Source of the DNA: Mycetocola miduiensis
GTDB taxonomy: Bacteria; Actinomycetota; Actinomycetes; Actinomycetales; Microbacteriaceae
Length of the DNA stretch: 64,000 nt
Direction: 5' to 3'
NCBI RefSeq assembly: GCF_900115155.1
Contig: NZ_FOVM01000005.1
Coordinates: 1-64,000 of the forward strand
Position 1 is the first letter of the stretch; each line of letters starts with the position of its first letter. Under the pieces are notes generated by a model that was not told the origin of the DNA, made no database searches, and saw only the letters and a list, made by a program, of their open reading frames with translations. The translations under genes and the position numbers were made by a program. Below, one piece after another: positions 51,648 through 61,525 of the stretch.

Positions 51648-54503
51648 CTAGTCCTTGCCGGTGAGTTGCCAGGCGTCCTCGTCGGATTCGCCTTCAACCT
51701 CATCGTAACCGGCGAACTGGTCCTCGACCTTGTCTCCGTCGTAACGATCGTCCGATTCCGGTCCGGATCCGGATGCAGGCTCGGGCTGAGAGTCGAACGC
51801 TGGGCCGTCTTCTCCCTTGAGCTTCGCGAGAAGTCCTGGCAATTGCTCGGCCGTTACGAGCACGTCGCGCGCTTTCGAGCCCTCAGATGGTCCGACGATC
51901 TCGCGGGACTCCATGAGGTCCATCAGACGGCCGGCTTTCGCGAAGCCGACCCGGAGCTTGCGCTGCAGCATCGACGTCGACCCGAACTGCGTGCCGACGA
52001 CGAGTTCGGTCGCGGCGAGGAGCAGCTCGAGGTCGTCTCCGATGTCAGCGTCGACCTCCTTCTTCTCGGTGATCGCCGCGACATCCTTGCGGTATTCGGG
52101 CCGCGCCTGCTGGGTGACGTGCTTGACGACCTTTTCGATCTCCGCTTCGGACACCCACGCGCCCTGCACCCGGATTGCCTTGTTGGTCCCCATCGGCAGG
52201 AAGAGCCCATCGCCCTGCCCGATGAGTTTGTCGGCGCCCGGCTGGTCGAGGATGACGCGGGAGTCGGTGACGCTCGTCACGGCGAAGGCAAGCCTCGATG
52301 GCACGTTCGCTTTGATCAGTCCGGTCACGACGTCGACCGATGGCCGCTGGGTGGCGAGGATGAGGTGGATGCCGGATGCTCGCGCGAGCTGCGTGATGCG
52401 GACGATCGAGTCCTCGACGTCGCGCGGGGCGACCATCATCAGGTCGGCGAGCTCGTCGACCACGACGAGGAGGTACGGGTACGGCTTGAGCACGCGCTCA
52501 CTGCCGGCGGGTAGGACGATCTCGTCGTTGACGACGGCCTTGTTGAAGTCGTCGATGTGGCGGAAGCCGAAGCTGGCGAGGTCGTCGTACCGCATGTCCA
52601 TCTCCTTCACCACCCACTGCAGCGCTTCGGCCGCCTTCTTCGGGTTGGTGATGATGGGAGTGATGAGGTGCGGGACCCCGGCGTACGAGGTCAACTCAAC
52701 CCGCTTCGGGTCGATCAGCACCATGCGCACGTCGCTGGGCTTGGCCCGCATGAGAAGGCTCGTGATCATCGAGTTGATGAAGCTCGACTTTCCGGACCCG
52801 GTGGAGCCGGCGACGAGGAGGTGGGGCATCTTCGCGAGGTTGGCGACGACGAACCCGCCGCCTACATCTTTTCCGACACCGATGGTCATCGGGTGCACGC
52901 TCTTCGTGGCGTTCGCTGACCGGAGCACGTCGCCGAGGGTCACGATTTCGCGGTCGGTGTTCGGGATCTCGACGCCGATGGCGCTCTTGCCAGGGATGGG
53001 CGCGAGGATTCGGACCTCGTTCGACGCGACGGCGTAGGCGATGTTGTTGGTGAGCGCCGTGATCCGCTCGACCTTGACGCCCGGGCCGACCTCGATCTCG
53101 TACTGCGTGACCGTCGGCCCGCGAGAGAACCCGGTGACCTTCGCGTCGACCTTGAACTGCTCGAGGACACTCGTCACGGCGGCGACGACGACGTCGTTCG
53201 CTGCCGAGCGGGTCTTCGCAGGGTCGCCCGCGCCGAGCGTCGAGGCGGAGGGGAGCCGGTACGGAGCGGCAGGAGCCACCGGCCGGGTCATCCGCTGCGG
53301 GCTGGAGTTCTCCATCAGCCCGAGCCCCTCCATCCCGGGGAGCGCTTCGGTCTGTCCGTCCGGGCCGTCGTCGTGCAGGCCTGAGGTGGACTCCCCCGAA
53401 CTGTCGAACGTGCCGAGCGCGGCTTCAGCGGCGGAGAGATCACCGATGATCTCGGTCATGCCCTCGTCGTCGTCGATCGGGTTGCCGAACATGTCGAGGT
53501 CCTGGCCTTCGAGCGCCGAATCGAACTCCCCGTTGCCGCGGCTGGGGCCGCCGAGCAGCTCGGTGACGTCGTCGGTCTCGAGCGCCGAATCGAACGCGGG
53601 ATCGATCTCGCGTTGGCTCTTGTTGCGTCGCCACCAGGGCAGTGAATCGTCGGCCTCGTCGTCGTCCCCGTCGAGCCCGGAGAGCTCGACCTGCTTCGTC
53701 TTCTCGAGCTTCGCCGCCTGGCGTTCTTCTTCGGACGGAAGTTCGGTGCCGAAGGTCCACGCGTACAGCTCGCGGAGGCGGTTACCGATTTTGTTCGGCG
53801 GTGTCTTGGTGATGATGAAGAGGCTGAGCAGGAGGAGAAGCGACAGGATGATGGCGGCGCCGACCTGGGTCGTCAGTGCGACGAGGGGTGCTCCGACGAT
53901 CCAGCCGATAAGTCCGCCGGCCACCGCGAGGGCGGGCATCCCCTCGCTCGGGCTCGGCTGGCCGCCGAATGCGTGGCACAGACCCGCCACTGCCACGAGC
54001 GCGAGGATGAGGCCGATGCCGATCCGGCCATTGTCGTTGTCGTTGACGGAATTCGGGTGCCGGAACAGCCAGATGGCCAACAGCAGCATGATGACGGGAA
54101 GCGCGAATGCGAGACGCCCGAAAATACCGCCGAAGGTGAATGCGTTGAGGTTCTGGGCCAGGTCGTTGTTGACGCCGAACCACTGGATGACCATGCCGAC
54201 GATGGCGAGCAGGACGATCAGGAACGGGATGCCGTCGCGGCGATCTTCCTTGGCGAACCGTTCAGGACCGAACGCGCGGGCGGTGCCGCCGGCGAGGTGG
54301 GCGAGCCCCATCCACATCCTGACGAACACGTTCTCGGTCGATTCGGCGGGGTACGCCACCGTCTTCGCCGTCGGAAGCTTGGTGGTTTTCGCCGTCGTGT
54401 TTTTCGCCGGTGCTGCTTTCGCTCGCGCTTCGGGGGCGCTCGATGTTCCTCCGCGCGCCGGCGTGCTCCGACCGCGGCCGGACGTTTTGCTGGTCGTGGC
54501 CAT
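51648..54503 (-). CDS. ftsK: DNA translocase FtsK
   Basis: Septum-bound motor that moves chromosome ends apart at division. 951 aa. A basic N-terminal stretch precedes four to five membrane spans (about 85-265), a variable acidic linker (to about 430), and the RecA-like motor with Walker [11 protein letters not shown] (near 565) and Walker [13 protein letters not shown]. The C-terminal gamma winged helix ([23 protein letters not shown]) reads KOPS-type DNA. The ATG has TACCGT 6 nt upstream and no Shine-Dalgarno, so it is probably leaderless. Confidence 0.96.
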   Translation of the reverse strand: MATTSKTSGRGRSTPARGGTSSAPEARAKAAPAKNTTAKTTKLPTAKTVAYPAESTENVFVRMWMGLAHLAGGTARAFGPERFAKEDRRDGIPFLIVLLAIVGMVIQWFGVNNDLAQNLNAFTFGGIFGRLAFALPVIMLLLAIWLFRHPNSVNDNDNGRIGIGLILALVAVAGLCHAFGGQPSPSEGMPALAVAGGLIGWIVGAPLVALTTQVGAAIILSLLLLLSLFIITKTPPNKIGNRLRELYAWTFGTELPSEEERQAAKLEKTKQVELSGLDGDDDEADDSLPWWRRNKSQREIDPAFDSALETDDVTELLGGPSRGNGEFDSALEGQDLDMFGNPIDDDEGMTEIIGDLSAAEAALGTFDSSGESTSGLHDDGPDGQTEALPGMEGLGLMENSSPQRMTRPVAPAAPYRLPSASTLGAGDPAKTRSAANDVVVAAVTSVLEQFKVDAKVTGFSRGPTVTQYEIEVGPGVKVERITALTNNIAYAVASNEVRILAPIPGKSAIGVEIPNTDREIVTLGDVLRSANATKSVHPMTIGVGKDVGGGFVVANLAKMPHLLVAGSTGSGKSSFINSMITSLLMRAKPSDVRMVLIDPKRVELTSYAGVPHLITPIITNPKKAAEALQWVVKEMDMRYDDLASFGFRHIDDFNKAVVNDEIVLPAGSERVLKPYPYLLVVVDELADLMMVAPRDVEDSIVRITQLARASGIHLILATQRPSVDVVTGLIKANVPSRLAFAVTSVTDSRVILDQPGADKLIGQGDGLFLPMGTNKAIRVQGAWVSEAEIEKVVKHVTQQARPEYRKDVAAITEKKEVDADIGDDLELLLAATELVVGTQFGSTSMLQRKLRVGFAKAGRLMDLMESREIVGPSEGSKARDVLVTAEQLPGLLAKLKGEDGPAFDSQPEPASGSGPESDDRYDGDKVEDQFAGYDEVEGESDEDAWQLTGKD

Positions 54504-54509
54504 GGTTCA

Positions 54510-54515
54510 ACGGTA
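54510..54515 (-). promoter_or_regulatory. ftsK -10 box, leaderless
   Basis: TACCGT ends 6 nt before the ATG at 54503. Confidence 0.45.
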
Positions 54516-54599
54516 CTTCCGAGGCGGCGCTTTGCCCCGCATTGACGTGGGCCTGTCCCCCGCTGCAACGGCGAGTCTTAGCGCCCCATATCGCCGAAG

Positions 54600-54647
54600 T
54601 GCCCGGTCTGCCGGGTCCTGGCGAACCAGGACCGGGCAGACCGGGCA
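54600..54647 (-). terminator. Very strong hairpin between rnj and ftsK
   Basis: A 22-bp stem with one mismatch (54600-54621 with 54626-54647) and a 4-nt CGAA loop, starting 12 bp after the rnj stop codon. No U-run follows. Likely a terminator; otherwise an mRNA end-protecting structure. Confidence 0.75.
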
Positions 54648-54659
54648 ACTCGAACGTGG

Positions 54660-56336
54660 TTACGCCTCGATGACGAGAGGCACGATCATCGGACGGCGGC
54701 GGTACGACGTGTTCACCCAGCGGCCGACGGTACGACGGACGATCTGCGAGAGCGCGTGCGGGTCGCGAACGCCGTTGCGTGCTGCCTCAGCAAGCGCCTG
54801 TTCGATCTTCGGCTTGACGCCGTCGAACACACGGTCGTCCTCGGCGAAGCCCCTCGCGTGAATTTCAGGGCCGACGATGACCTTGCCGGTCTGCACGTCG
54901 ACGACGACGATGATCGAGATGAAGCCCTCTTCGCCGAGGATGCGGCGGTCCTTGAGGTCGGCGTCGGTGATCTCGCCGACGCTGGAGCCGTCGACGTAGA
55001 CGAAGCCGAGGTCCAGCTGGCCGACGACTTCGGCCACTCCGTCGCGCAGGTCGATGACGGTGCCGTCCTCCGCGAGGATGGTGTTCTCCTCTGGAACACC
55101 GGTGTCGATGGCGAGCTTCGCGTTGGCGACCAGGTGCCGGTATTCACCGTGCACAGGCAGGACGTTCTTCGGCTTGATGATGTTGTAGCAGTAGAGCAGC
55201 TCGCCGGCAGCCGCGTGCCCGGAGACGTGGACCTTGGCGTTCCCCTTGTGCACGACGTTGGCGCCGAGCTTGGTGAGTCCGTCGATGACGCGGTAGATCG
55301 CGTTCTCGTTGCCGGGGATCTGGCTGGACGCGAGGATGACGGTGTCGCCGTCGCCGACCTCGATGGCGTGGTCCATGTTCGCCATGCGGCTCAGCACGGC
55401 CATCGGCTCGCCCTGGGAGCCGGTCGACATGTAGACGATCTTGTCGTCAGGAACGTCCTTCGCCTTCTTGTAGTCGATGAGAACGTTCTCGGGGACTTTG
55501 AGGTAGCCGAGGTCCGCCGCGATGGTCATGTTCCGAACCATCGAGCGGCCGAGGAGGGCGACCCGCCTGCCGTTGGAGTGGGCAGCGTCGAGCACCTGTT
55601 GGACGCGGTGGACGTGGCTCGAGAAGCTGGCGACGATGACCCGGCGGGGGGCACGGGCGATCACCTGGTCGAGGACGGGTCCGATGGACCGCTCGAGCGG
55701 TGTGAAACCGGGCACGTCGGCGTTGGTGGAGTCGACGAGGAACAGGTCGACGCCCTCCTGGCCGAGCCGGGCGAACTCGCGAAGGTCGGTGAGCCGGCCG
55801 TCGAGCGGGAGCTGGTCCATCTTGAAGTCACCCGTGGCGAGCACGGTGCCCGCCGACGTCTTGATCGCGACGGCGAGGGCATCCGGAATCGAGTGGTTCA
55901 CGGCGACGAACTCGAGATCGAACGGGCCGAGCTGCTCCTTCTGGCCCTCTTTCACCGTCAGGCTGTACGGCTGGATGCGGTGCTCCTTGAGCTTCGCCTC
56001 GACGAGCGCGAGGGTCAGGCCTGAGCCGATCAGCGGGATGTCCTTGCGCAGGCGAAGCAGGTACGGGACCGCACCGATGTGGTCTTCGTGACCGTGGGTG
56101 AGGACGACACCAACGACGTCGTCGAGGCGGTCCTTGATCGGGGTGAAGTCAGGCAGGATCAGGTCGACGCCTGGCTGGTGCTCTTCGGGGAACAGAACGC
56201 CGCAGTCGACGATGAGAATCTTGCCGTCGATCTCGAAACTTGTCATGTTCCGGCCGACTTCGCCGAGACCACCGATCGGGATGACGCGGAGCGTTCCCTT
56301 CTTCAGGGCAGGCGGACTGTAAACGGATGTGGGCAT
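54660..56336 (-). CDS. rnj: Ribonuclease J
   Basis: Metallo-beta-lactamase/beta-CASP nuclease with 5'-3' exo- and endonuclease activity in mRNA decay and rRNA maturation. 558 aa from the ATG at 56336, with AAGGAGG 4 nt upstream. The zinc motif HGHEDH is at residues 81-86, and further ligands lie in ATGDFKMD. The beta-CASP part includes STGSQGEPMAVLSRMA, HVSGHAAAGEL and PVHGEYRHL. It lies 22 bp after dapA, as in other actinobacteria. Confidence 0.96.
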   Translation of the reverse strand: MPTSVYSPPALKKGTLRVIPIGGLGEVGRNMTSFEIDGKILIVDCGVLFPEEHQPGVDLILPDFTPIKDRLDDVVGVVLTHGHEDHIGAVPYLLRLRKDIPLIGSGLTLALVEAKLKEHRIQPYSLTVKEGQKEQLGPFDLEFVAVNHSIPDALAVAIKTSAGTVLATGDFKMDQLPLDGRLTDLREFARLGQEGVDLFLVDSTNADVPGFTPLERSIGPVLDQVIARAPRRVIVASFSSHVHRVQQVLDAAHSNGRRVALLGRSMVRNMTIAADLGYLKVPENVLIDYKKAKDVPDDKIVYMSTGSQGEPMAVLSRMANMDHAIEVGDGDTVILASSQIPGNENAIYRVIDGLTKLGANVVHKGNAKVHVSGHAAAGELLYCYNIIKPKNVLPVHGEYRHLVANAKLAIDTGVPEENTILAEDGTVIDLRDGVAEVVGQLDLGFVYVDGSSVGEITDADLKDRRILGEEGFISIIVVVDVQTGKVIVGPEIHARGFAEDDRVFDGVKPKIEQALAEAARNGVRDPHALSQIVRRTVGRWVNTSYRRRPMIVPLVIEA

Positions 56337-56358
56337 ATGCCCTCCTTGGATGTGTGCG

Positions 56359-57336
56359 TCAGCGAGTGGTGCCGTGCACCTTGGGCAGTGCACCGCCGGC
56401 TGCCGCGTTGCGGTCTGGACGGAAGTTGGAGAAGTCCACTCCCGGGATGTTCCTAACGAGGTCGATCTCGTCTTCAATCTGTGCTGCTTCCCATTCCTCG
56501 GGTCCGACGAGGGGGAGGCGGACGCGAGGGCTGCCGATGCGGCCGAGCCCGTGCAGGATGTATTTCGCGGCCACGGTGCCCGGCACGTGCGTCATCACGG
56601 CGCGGACGAGTGGTTCGAGTTGCTTGTGCGCGGCGGTCGCTGCGGTGAGGTCGCCTGCGTTCACAGCATCGACGATCTGGCGGTACGGGGTCGCCGCGAT
56701 GTTCGCGGTGACGCCGATGAGGCCCGCAGCGCCGATCGACAGGTGCGGCAGAGCGTTCGCGTCGTCGCCGGAGAAGTAGAGGAGGTCCGTCTGGTTGAGG
56801 ACACGGCTGACCTCTGAGAAGTCACCCTTGGCGTCTTTCACAGCGAGGATGTTCGGGTGCTTGGCGGCGCGCAGGATGGTCTCGTACTTGATCTCGACAC
56901 CGGTGCGGCCGGGGATGTCGTAGAGGATGACCGGAAGGTCCGTGGCATCCGCAATCATCCGGAAGTGCGTGAGGATGCCTGCCTGCGTCGGCTTGTTGTA
57001 ATACGGCGTGACGATCATGACGCCGTCGGCGCCGGCCTTCTCGCTCTGGCGGTACAGATCGATGGCGTGGGCCGTCTCGTTGGATCCGCCGCCGGTGATG
57101 ATCTTCGCCCGGCCGGCAGATACCGACTTGCCGATCTCGACAAGCCGGAGCTTCTCCGGGTCGGTGAGGGTCGACGTCTCCCCCGTCGTGCCGGTGACGA
57201 CGATGCCGTCAGCGCCCGCGTTGATGACGTCGTCGATGTGCTTCTCGACGCCGGGCCAGTCGACTTCACCATCCGAGGTGAAAGGGGTGACGAGAGCTAC
57301 GAGGACCTGACCGAAAGGATTTGCGACGTTAGACAC
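56359..57336 (-). CDS. dapA: 4-hydroxy-tetrahydrodipicolinate synthase
   Basis: Aldol condensation of pyruvate and aspartate semialdehyde, first committed step to DAP and lysine. 325 aa, TIM barrel. The Schiff-base Lys is in ILAVKDAKGD (near 164), the catalytic Tyr in LYDIPGRTG, and VTGTTGETSTL binds the pyruvate carboxylate. The start is GTG at 57336. TAACCT ends 7 nt upstream, so it is probably leaderless. Note dapB at 61522 and dapF at 43726. Confidence 0.96.
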   Translation of the reverse strand: MSNVANPFGQVLVALVTPFTSDGEVDWPGVEKHIDDVINAGADGIVVTGTTGETSTLTDPEKLRLVEIGKSVSAGRAKIITGGGSNETAHAIDLYRQSEKAGADGVMIVTPYYNKPTQAGILTHFRMIADATDLPVILYDIPGRTGVEIKYETILRAAKHPNILAVKDAKGDFSEVSRVLNQTDLLYFSGDDANALPHLSIGAAGLIGVTANIAATPYRQIVDAVNAGDLTAATAAHKQLEPLVRAVMTHVPGTVAAKYILHGLGRIGSPRVRLPLVGPEEWEAAQIEDEIDLVRNIPGVDFSNFRPDRNAAAGGALPKVHGTTR

Positions 57337-57343
57337 AGGTATC

Positions 57344-57349
57344 AGGTTA
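57344..57349 (-). promoter_or_regulatory. dapA -10 box, leaderless
   Basis: TAACCT ends 7 nt before the GTG start of dapA. Confidence 0.5.
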
Positions 57350-57400
57350 CCGGTTGCGGGGCCCGTCCCGACCCACCAGGCGGAGGTCGGACGCGCTCAG

Positions 57401-57916
57401 TTACGATTCGTAGCGCTGGAAGCGGTACTCGATCCCGGTCGCTGACGTATGCCAGCCTTCTTCGGGGTCTGAGGCGACGAGTCGCCAGCGTTCCGTGATG
57501 GCGGGGGCGACGGCATCCCCCTCGATCCGCACACGGAGAGAGGTGACCTCGAGCCGGTGGGCGATGTCGATGACGGCGGAGAACACCTCCGCTCCCCCGA
57601 TCACCCAGACGAAGTCGTCTTCTCCCGTGCCCTCAGCGGCGAGCTGGAGGGCGGATGCCAGGGAGTTCGAGACTTCGGCGCCTGGCGCCTTCCAGTCTGG
57701 CTGGCGGGTGATGACGATGTTGCGGCGGCCGGGCAATGGGCGGAAGCGTTCAGGCAGCGACAGCCAGGTCTTGCGTCCCATCACAACAGCACTGCCGAGC
57801 GTGACGGCCTTGAAGTGCGCCAGGTCTTCCGGGAGGTGCCACGGCAGGACGCCGTCCTTGCCGATGGTTCCGTTGGCAGCCTCAGCCCAGACCAGACCGA
57901 CGCGCGGAAGCGTCAT
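57401..57916 (-). CDS. folA: Dihydrofolate reductase
   Basis: Regenerates tetrahydrofolate used up by ThyA. 171 aa. Conserved segments are [31 protein letters not shown] (with the catalytic acid in HLPED), VVMGRKTW and VIGGAEVF. It overlaps the thyA stop codon by 4 bp, so the functional pair is translationally coupled. Confidence 0.95.
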   Translation of the reverse strand: MTLPRVGLVWAEAANGTIGKDGVLPWHLPEDLAHFKAVTLGSAVVMGRKTWLSLPERFRPLPGRRNIVITRQPDWKAPGAEVSNSLASALQLAAEGTGEDDFVWVIGGAEVFSAVIDIAHRLEVTSLRVRIEGDAVAPAITERWRLVASDPEEGWHTSATGIEYRFQRYES

Positions 57917-58719
57917 ACTGCCACCGGTGCTTTGATCGCCGGGTGGTGCTCGTAGCCTTCGACGACGAGGTCCTCGAACGCATAGTCGAAGATGCTCACC
58001 GGCTGGGTCGTGATCCGCAGCTTCGGCGCCGGGAACGGCTCACGGGTCAACTGCTCGGTGACCTGCTCGATGTGGTTGTCGTAGATGTGGCAGTCGCCGC
58101 CGGTCCAGACGAAGTCGCCGACCTCGAGCCCGGCCTGCTCGGCGACGAGGTGGGTGAGCAGCGCGTAGCTGGCGATGTTGAAGGGGACGCCGAGGAACAG
58201 GTCGGCGCTGCGCTGGTACAGCTGGCACGACAGTTTGCCGTCTGCGACGTAGAACTGGAACAGGGCGTGGCAGGGCGCGAGCGCCATGTCGGGGATGTCG
58301 GCGGGGTTCCAGGCGGACACGATCAGCCGGCGGGAGTCCGGGGTCTCCTTGATGGCGTCGATCACCTCGGAGATCTGGTCGATGGTGTCGCCCCCTGGCG
58401 TCGGCCATGAGCGCCACTGAACGCCGTAGACAGGGCCGAGCTCGCCGTCGGCATCCGCCCATTCGTCCCAGATGGTGACGCCGTTCTCGCGCAGCCAGCC
58501 GACGTTGCTCTCACCGCGGAGGAACCACAGCAGTTCATAGGCGATGGACTTGAAGTGGACGCGCTTGGTGGTGATGAGCGGGAATCCCTCGGAGAGGTCG
58601 AACCGGAGCTGCCGGCCGAACACGCTCGTGGTGCCGGTCCCCGTTCGGTCGGTCTTGCGTGTGCCGTTCTCGAGCGTGTCGCGGAGAAGGTCCTCGTACG
58701 GGGTGGGGATCGCAGCCAT
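57913..58719 (-). CDS. thyA: Thymidylate synthase
   Basis: Methylates dUMP to dTMP with methylene-tetrahydrofolate. 268 aa from the ATG at 58719 ([19 protein letters not shown]). The nucleophile Cys is in [13 protein letters not shown] (near 150), with [11 protein letters not shown] and LPPCH-type context, and [11 protein letters not shown] near the end. This is the ThyA, not the flavin-dependent ThyX, form. TACCCT ends 7 nt upstream without a proper Shine-Dalgarno. Confidence 0.97.
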   Translation of the reverse strand: MAAIPTPYEDLLRDTLENGTRKTDRTGTGTTSVFGRQLRFDLSEGFPLITTKRVHFKSIAYELLWFLRGESNVGWLRENGVTIWDEWADADGELGPVYGVQWRSWPTPGGDTIDQISEVIDAIKETPDSRRLIVSAWNPADIPDMALAPCHALFQFYVADGKLSCQLYQRSADLFLGVPFNIASYALLTHLVAEQAGLEVGDFVWTGGDCHIYDNHIEQVTEQLTREPFPAPKLRITTQPVSIFDYAFEDLVVEGYEHHPAIKAPVAV

Positions 58720-58726
58720 GACTCCA

Positions 58727-58732
58727 AGGGTA
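58727..58732 (-). promoter_or_regulatory. thyA -10 box, leaderless
   Basis: TACCCT ends 7 nt before the ATG of thyA. Confidence 0.45.
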
Positions 58733-58910
58733 CCGACCCCTGGCCGCGGCGGAAGCACGAGCTGTGCCGTGTTTCGCGGGTGGACGCCGTGGCATCCGTT
58801 CGCGCTCTGGCACGGGCTGGGGATACGCCGCAAGCTGGTGACCCCGTTGGGCCTTTTGGTTAGGCTCGGGGCAGCGGCGACACTGCCGCCCCGATCTCCT
58901 GGAGGATGCC

Positions 58911-59339
58911 ATGACTGCAACCAGCGAAGCAACGACCGTGTGGAATGGAACGCTTTTCGAGGGCTCGGGCACCGTCTCGCTCGACTCGTCGAAGGCGGCG
59001 ACGAACCTTCCGGTGAACTGGACGGCCCGCGCTGAGGGTTCAGACACCGTCACCACCCCCGAGGAGCTGCTCGGGGCGGCGCATGCCGCCTGCTTCAGCA
59101 TGCAGTTCTCGAACATGCTGACCCAGGCGGGCACCCCGCCGGAGAGCATCCAGACGACCGCGGCCGTCACCTTCCAGCCCGGTACGGGCATCACCGGCAG
59201 CCACCTGCTCGTCAGCGCAAGCGTCCCCGGCATCAGCGAAGAGGACTTCGAACGCATCGCGAACGAAGCGAAGGCGACGTGCCCCGTTTCGCAAGCGCTC
59301 GCGGGCACCGCGATCACGATCGAGGCGAGCCTGGCCTAA
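58911..59339 (+). CDS. OsmC-family peroxiredoxin
   Basis: Thiol-dependent hydroperoxide reductase of the OsmC/Ohr group, 142 aa. The two redox cysteines lie in [13 protein letters not shown] (Cys near 61) and [10 protein letters not shown] (Cys near 125). Sequence and length fit OsmC more than Ohr. The ATG has CTGGAGG 5 nt upstream. The epimerase gene follows after 27 bp in the same direction. Confidence 0.92.
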   Translation: MTATSEATTVWNGTLFEGSGTVSLDSSKAATNLPVNWTARAEGSDTVTTPEELLGAAHAACFSMQFSNMLTQAGTPPESIQTTAAVTFQPGTGITGSHLLVSASVPGISEEDFERIANEAKATCPVSQALAGTAITIEASLA

Positions 59340-59366
59340 GCCGATAGCGGCGCTGGAGCGGATGCC

Positions 59367-60260
59367 GTGAAACGTGTCGTTCTCGCCGGTGCGTCCGGCC
59401 TCATCGGAACCGCCCTTGCTGACGCGCTGCGGGCCCGGGGTGATGAGGTCGTTCGCCTCGTGCGCCGGGAGCCCGGCCCAGGTGAGGTGCTGTGGCATCC
59501 CGCGTCGCGGCGGCTGGATGCCGGTGTTCTCGACGGCGCATCCGCCGTCGTGAACCTGTCGGGAGCATCCATCGGACGGTTGCCGTGGACGCCGCGGTAC
59601 AAGCGGGAGATCCTCTCCTCACGCATCGACGCGACGAGCACTCTTGTGACGGCTATCCTGGCCGCGCGGGAGGCACCCGAGGTGTTTCTCAGCGCGTCGG
59701 CTGCCGGCTACTACGGGTCCCGCCCCGGGGAGGTCCTCACCGAGGAGAGCCCACGGGGTACGGGTTTCCTCAGCGATGTGACCCCCGAGTGGGAGCGAAC
59801 GGCACTGCGCGCGGCATCCGTCACCCGGGTGGCGATCGCCCGGAGCGGCATCGTGGTGGCGACGGACGGCGTGCTGAAGCCGCTGCTGCTGATCACGAGA
59901 GCCGGTGTGGCCGGGCCGCTCGCCGGCGGACACCAGCTCTGGCCCTGGGTGAGCCTCGCCGACGAGGTGGGAGCGCTCCTGCACATCCTCGACGGCACCC
60001 TCTCCGGCCCGGTGAACGTCACCGGACCGACCGCGGCGAGCGCTAACGACCTCATGCGTCACCTCGCCGCGCGGATGAAACGCCCGTTCTTCGTGCCAGT
60101 TCCGAGCTTTGCTCTGAAGGCGGTGCTCGGTGATGCTGCGCGTGACCTGTTACTGGTCGACCAGCATCCGCAGCCGAAGCGGCTTCTCGACGACGGGTAC
60201 GTGTTCGAGCACACCACCGTCGAGCGGGCCGTGAATGCGGCGCTGAGGCGGGGGCGCTGA
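59367..60260 (+). CDS. TIGR01777-family NAD-dependent epimerase
   Basis: A 297-aa extended-SDR-like protein. It has the nucleotide motif VLAGASGLIGTAL (5-17), ASAAGYYGSR in place of the YxxxK region, and the family-specific C-terminal domain (DUF1731: VPSFALKAVLGDAARDLLLVDQHPQPKRLLDDGYVFEHT). The start is GTG at 59367. The family is widespread, with uncertain substrate; some members are named after a cell-division phenotype. It converges on the repeat array at 60320. Confidence 0.9.
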   Translation: MKRVVLAGASGLIGTALADALRARGDEVVRLVRREPGPGEVLWHPASRRLDAGVLDGASAVVNLSGASIGRLPWTPRYKREILSSRIDATSTLVTAILAAREAPEVFLSASAAGYYGSRPGEVLTEESPRGTGFLSDVTPEWERTALRAASVTRVAIARSGIVVATDGVLKPLLLITRAGVAGPLAGGHQLWPWVSLADEVGALLHILDGTLSGPVNVTGPTAASANDLMRHLAARMKRPFFVPVPSFALKAVLGDAARDLLLVDQHPQPKRLLDDGYVFEHTTVERAVNAALRRGR

Positions 60261-60319
60261 GGGCGCTCCGAGCGTTCGGGTAGCTCACGTTTTGCACCTC
60301 GATCGACTCCAAGGTTTCG

Positions 60320-61072
60320 ATCGGGCCCAAAGGGCGGTCCAGGCCGCGATGGACGACCCTTTGGGACCGGTCGATCAGGCGAATGACCCTTAGGGCCCAA
60401 TCGACTCGCCTCGTGGCGACTCGACCGCGGCAGGGCTCGACCGGGCTCAAAGGGAGGTCCAGCCCGCGATAGACGACCCTTAGGGACCAATCGAACAGGG
60501 CGAATGACCCTTTGGGCCCAATCGCTCACCACATCGGGTGATTCGGCACGGCCGCGAGCAACACAGGGCGGCAACCCGACGACCGCAACGACACCTCGTG
60601 CGACTCGACCGCCGCAGGATTCGCTTGGGCTCAAAGGGAGGTCCCGTTTGCGATGGACGACCCCTTGGGACCAATCAATCACGTGAATGACCCTTCGGGC
60701 CCAATCGACTCCCCTCGTGGCGGCTCGACGAGCATGGGGCTCGATTGGGCCCAAAGGGCGGCCCAGTTCGCGATGGACGACCCCTTGGGACCAATCAATC
60801 ACGCGAATGACCCTTCGGGCCCAATCGACTCCCCTCGGGCGGCTCGACGAGCATGGGGCTCGATTGGGCCCAAAGGGCTGTCCAGTTCGCGATGGACGAC
60901 CCTTTGGGACCAATCGATCACGTGAATGACTCTTTGGGCCCAATCGACTCACCGCAAAGGGCGTTGAGGGGACTGGACGCGGATGGCTCGGCCGGGCCCA
61001 TAGGGCGGTCCAGGCCGCGATGGACGACCCTTTGGGACCAATGGATTTCGGGAATGACCCTTTGGGCCCAAT
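60320..61072. repeat. Array of six A-B-C hairpin units
   Basis: Six units whose A arms begin at 60323, 60443, 60627, 60747, 60866 and 60994; spacings are 120, 184, 120, 119 and 128 bp. Consensus arms: A GATTGGGCCCAAAGGG, B GACCCTTTGGGACCAATC, C GACCCTTTGGGCCCAATCGA. A pairs perfectly with C and nearly with B, and a GTCC/GGAC mini-stem sits between A and B. A unique stretch (about 60530-60600) interrupts after unit 2. The array fills the gap between converging genes and ends 13 bp from the TPR-gene stop codon. No gene is supported inside it. Confidence 0.9.
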
Positions 61073-61084
61073 CAACGCAGCGCG

Positions 61085-61525
61085 TCAGGAGCGGGCGCTA
61101 AACCGAATCGCCTCACGGATGGCGTGCCGCGCCCGCCGACGGTCGCCAGCGCCGTCATAGGCCAGCCCGAGGCGGTACCAGGCGCGCCAATCCTCCGGCG
61201 CGGCCTCGACGGCCGCGCGGTACTCGGGGAAGATCGCGTCGACAGCATCCCTCTCCGGGCGACCGCTCGGGCGCACCGGCAACTCGTCGGCGGGGAGGGC
61301 GTCTTCTGCCTCGAGGATACGTCCAAGACGTTCCGCCCGCACCCCGAACAAAAGCTCCCGAAGAAGGGCCCACGCCCCGATGATCGGAAGAACCAGGAGG
61401 GCGACCCCGATCGCAATGGCAATCGGCTCACCGGTGGCAAGGAACTTGATCGCACGATCCCCGACGAGCACAAGGTACAGAACGAGGAGCGCAGCCATCA
61501 CAACCACACCGATGCGTGTGGTCAT
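61085..61525 (-). CDS. TPR-like membrane protein
   Basis: A 146-aa protein with two transmembrane helices (about 5-22 and 33-60) and a cytoplasmic C-terminus. That C-terminus carries one TPR-like helix pair (VDAIFPEYRAAVEAAPEDWRAWYRLGLAYDGAGDRRRARHAIREAI). The start overlaps the dapB stop codon as ATGA, so it is coupled to dapB. This neighbour is common in related actinobacteria, with function unknown. Confidence 0.8.
   Translation of the reverse strand: MTTRIGVVVMAALLVLYLVLVGDRAIKFLATGEPIAIAIGVALLVLPIIGAWALLRELLFGVRAERLGRILEAEDALPADELPVRPSGRPERDAVDAIFPEYRAAVEAAPEDWRAWYRLGLAYDGAGDRRRARHAIREAIRFSARS

Noticed and set aside
58720-58932. Longer N-terminus for thyA
   Set aside because: The 71 upstream codons overlap the OsmC start and its ribosome site and carry no ThyA-like sequence.
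60320-61072. Possible CRISPR array
   Set aside because: Spacing is regular, but the material between the palindromes is itself repeated (no unique spacers), the arms are not constant direct repeats of 24-37 bp, and no cas genes are in the window.
60059-61075. A 338-codon minus-strand open frame with repeated GPKG/GPIE-type peptides
   Set aside because: It runs through the A-B-C hairpin array, whose unit spacings (119, 120, 128 bp) do not keep frame, and it overlaps the 3' end of the epimerase gene. Low complexity and no start signal; it is a by-product of the repeats.
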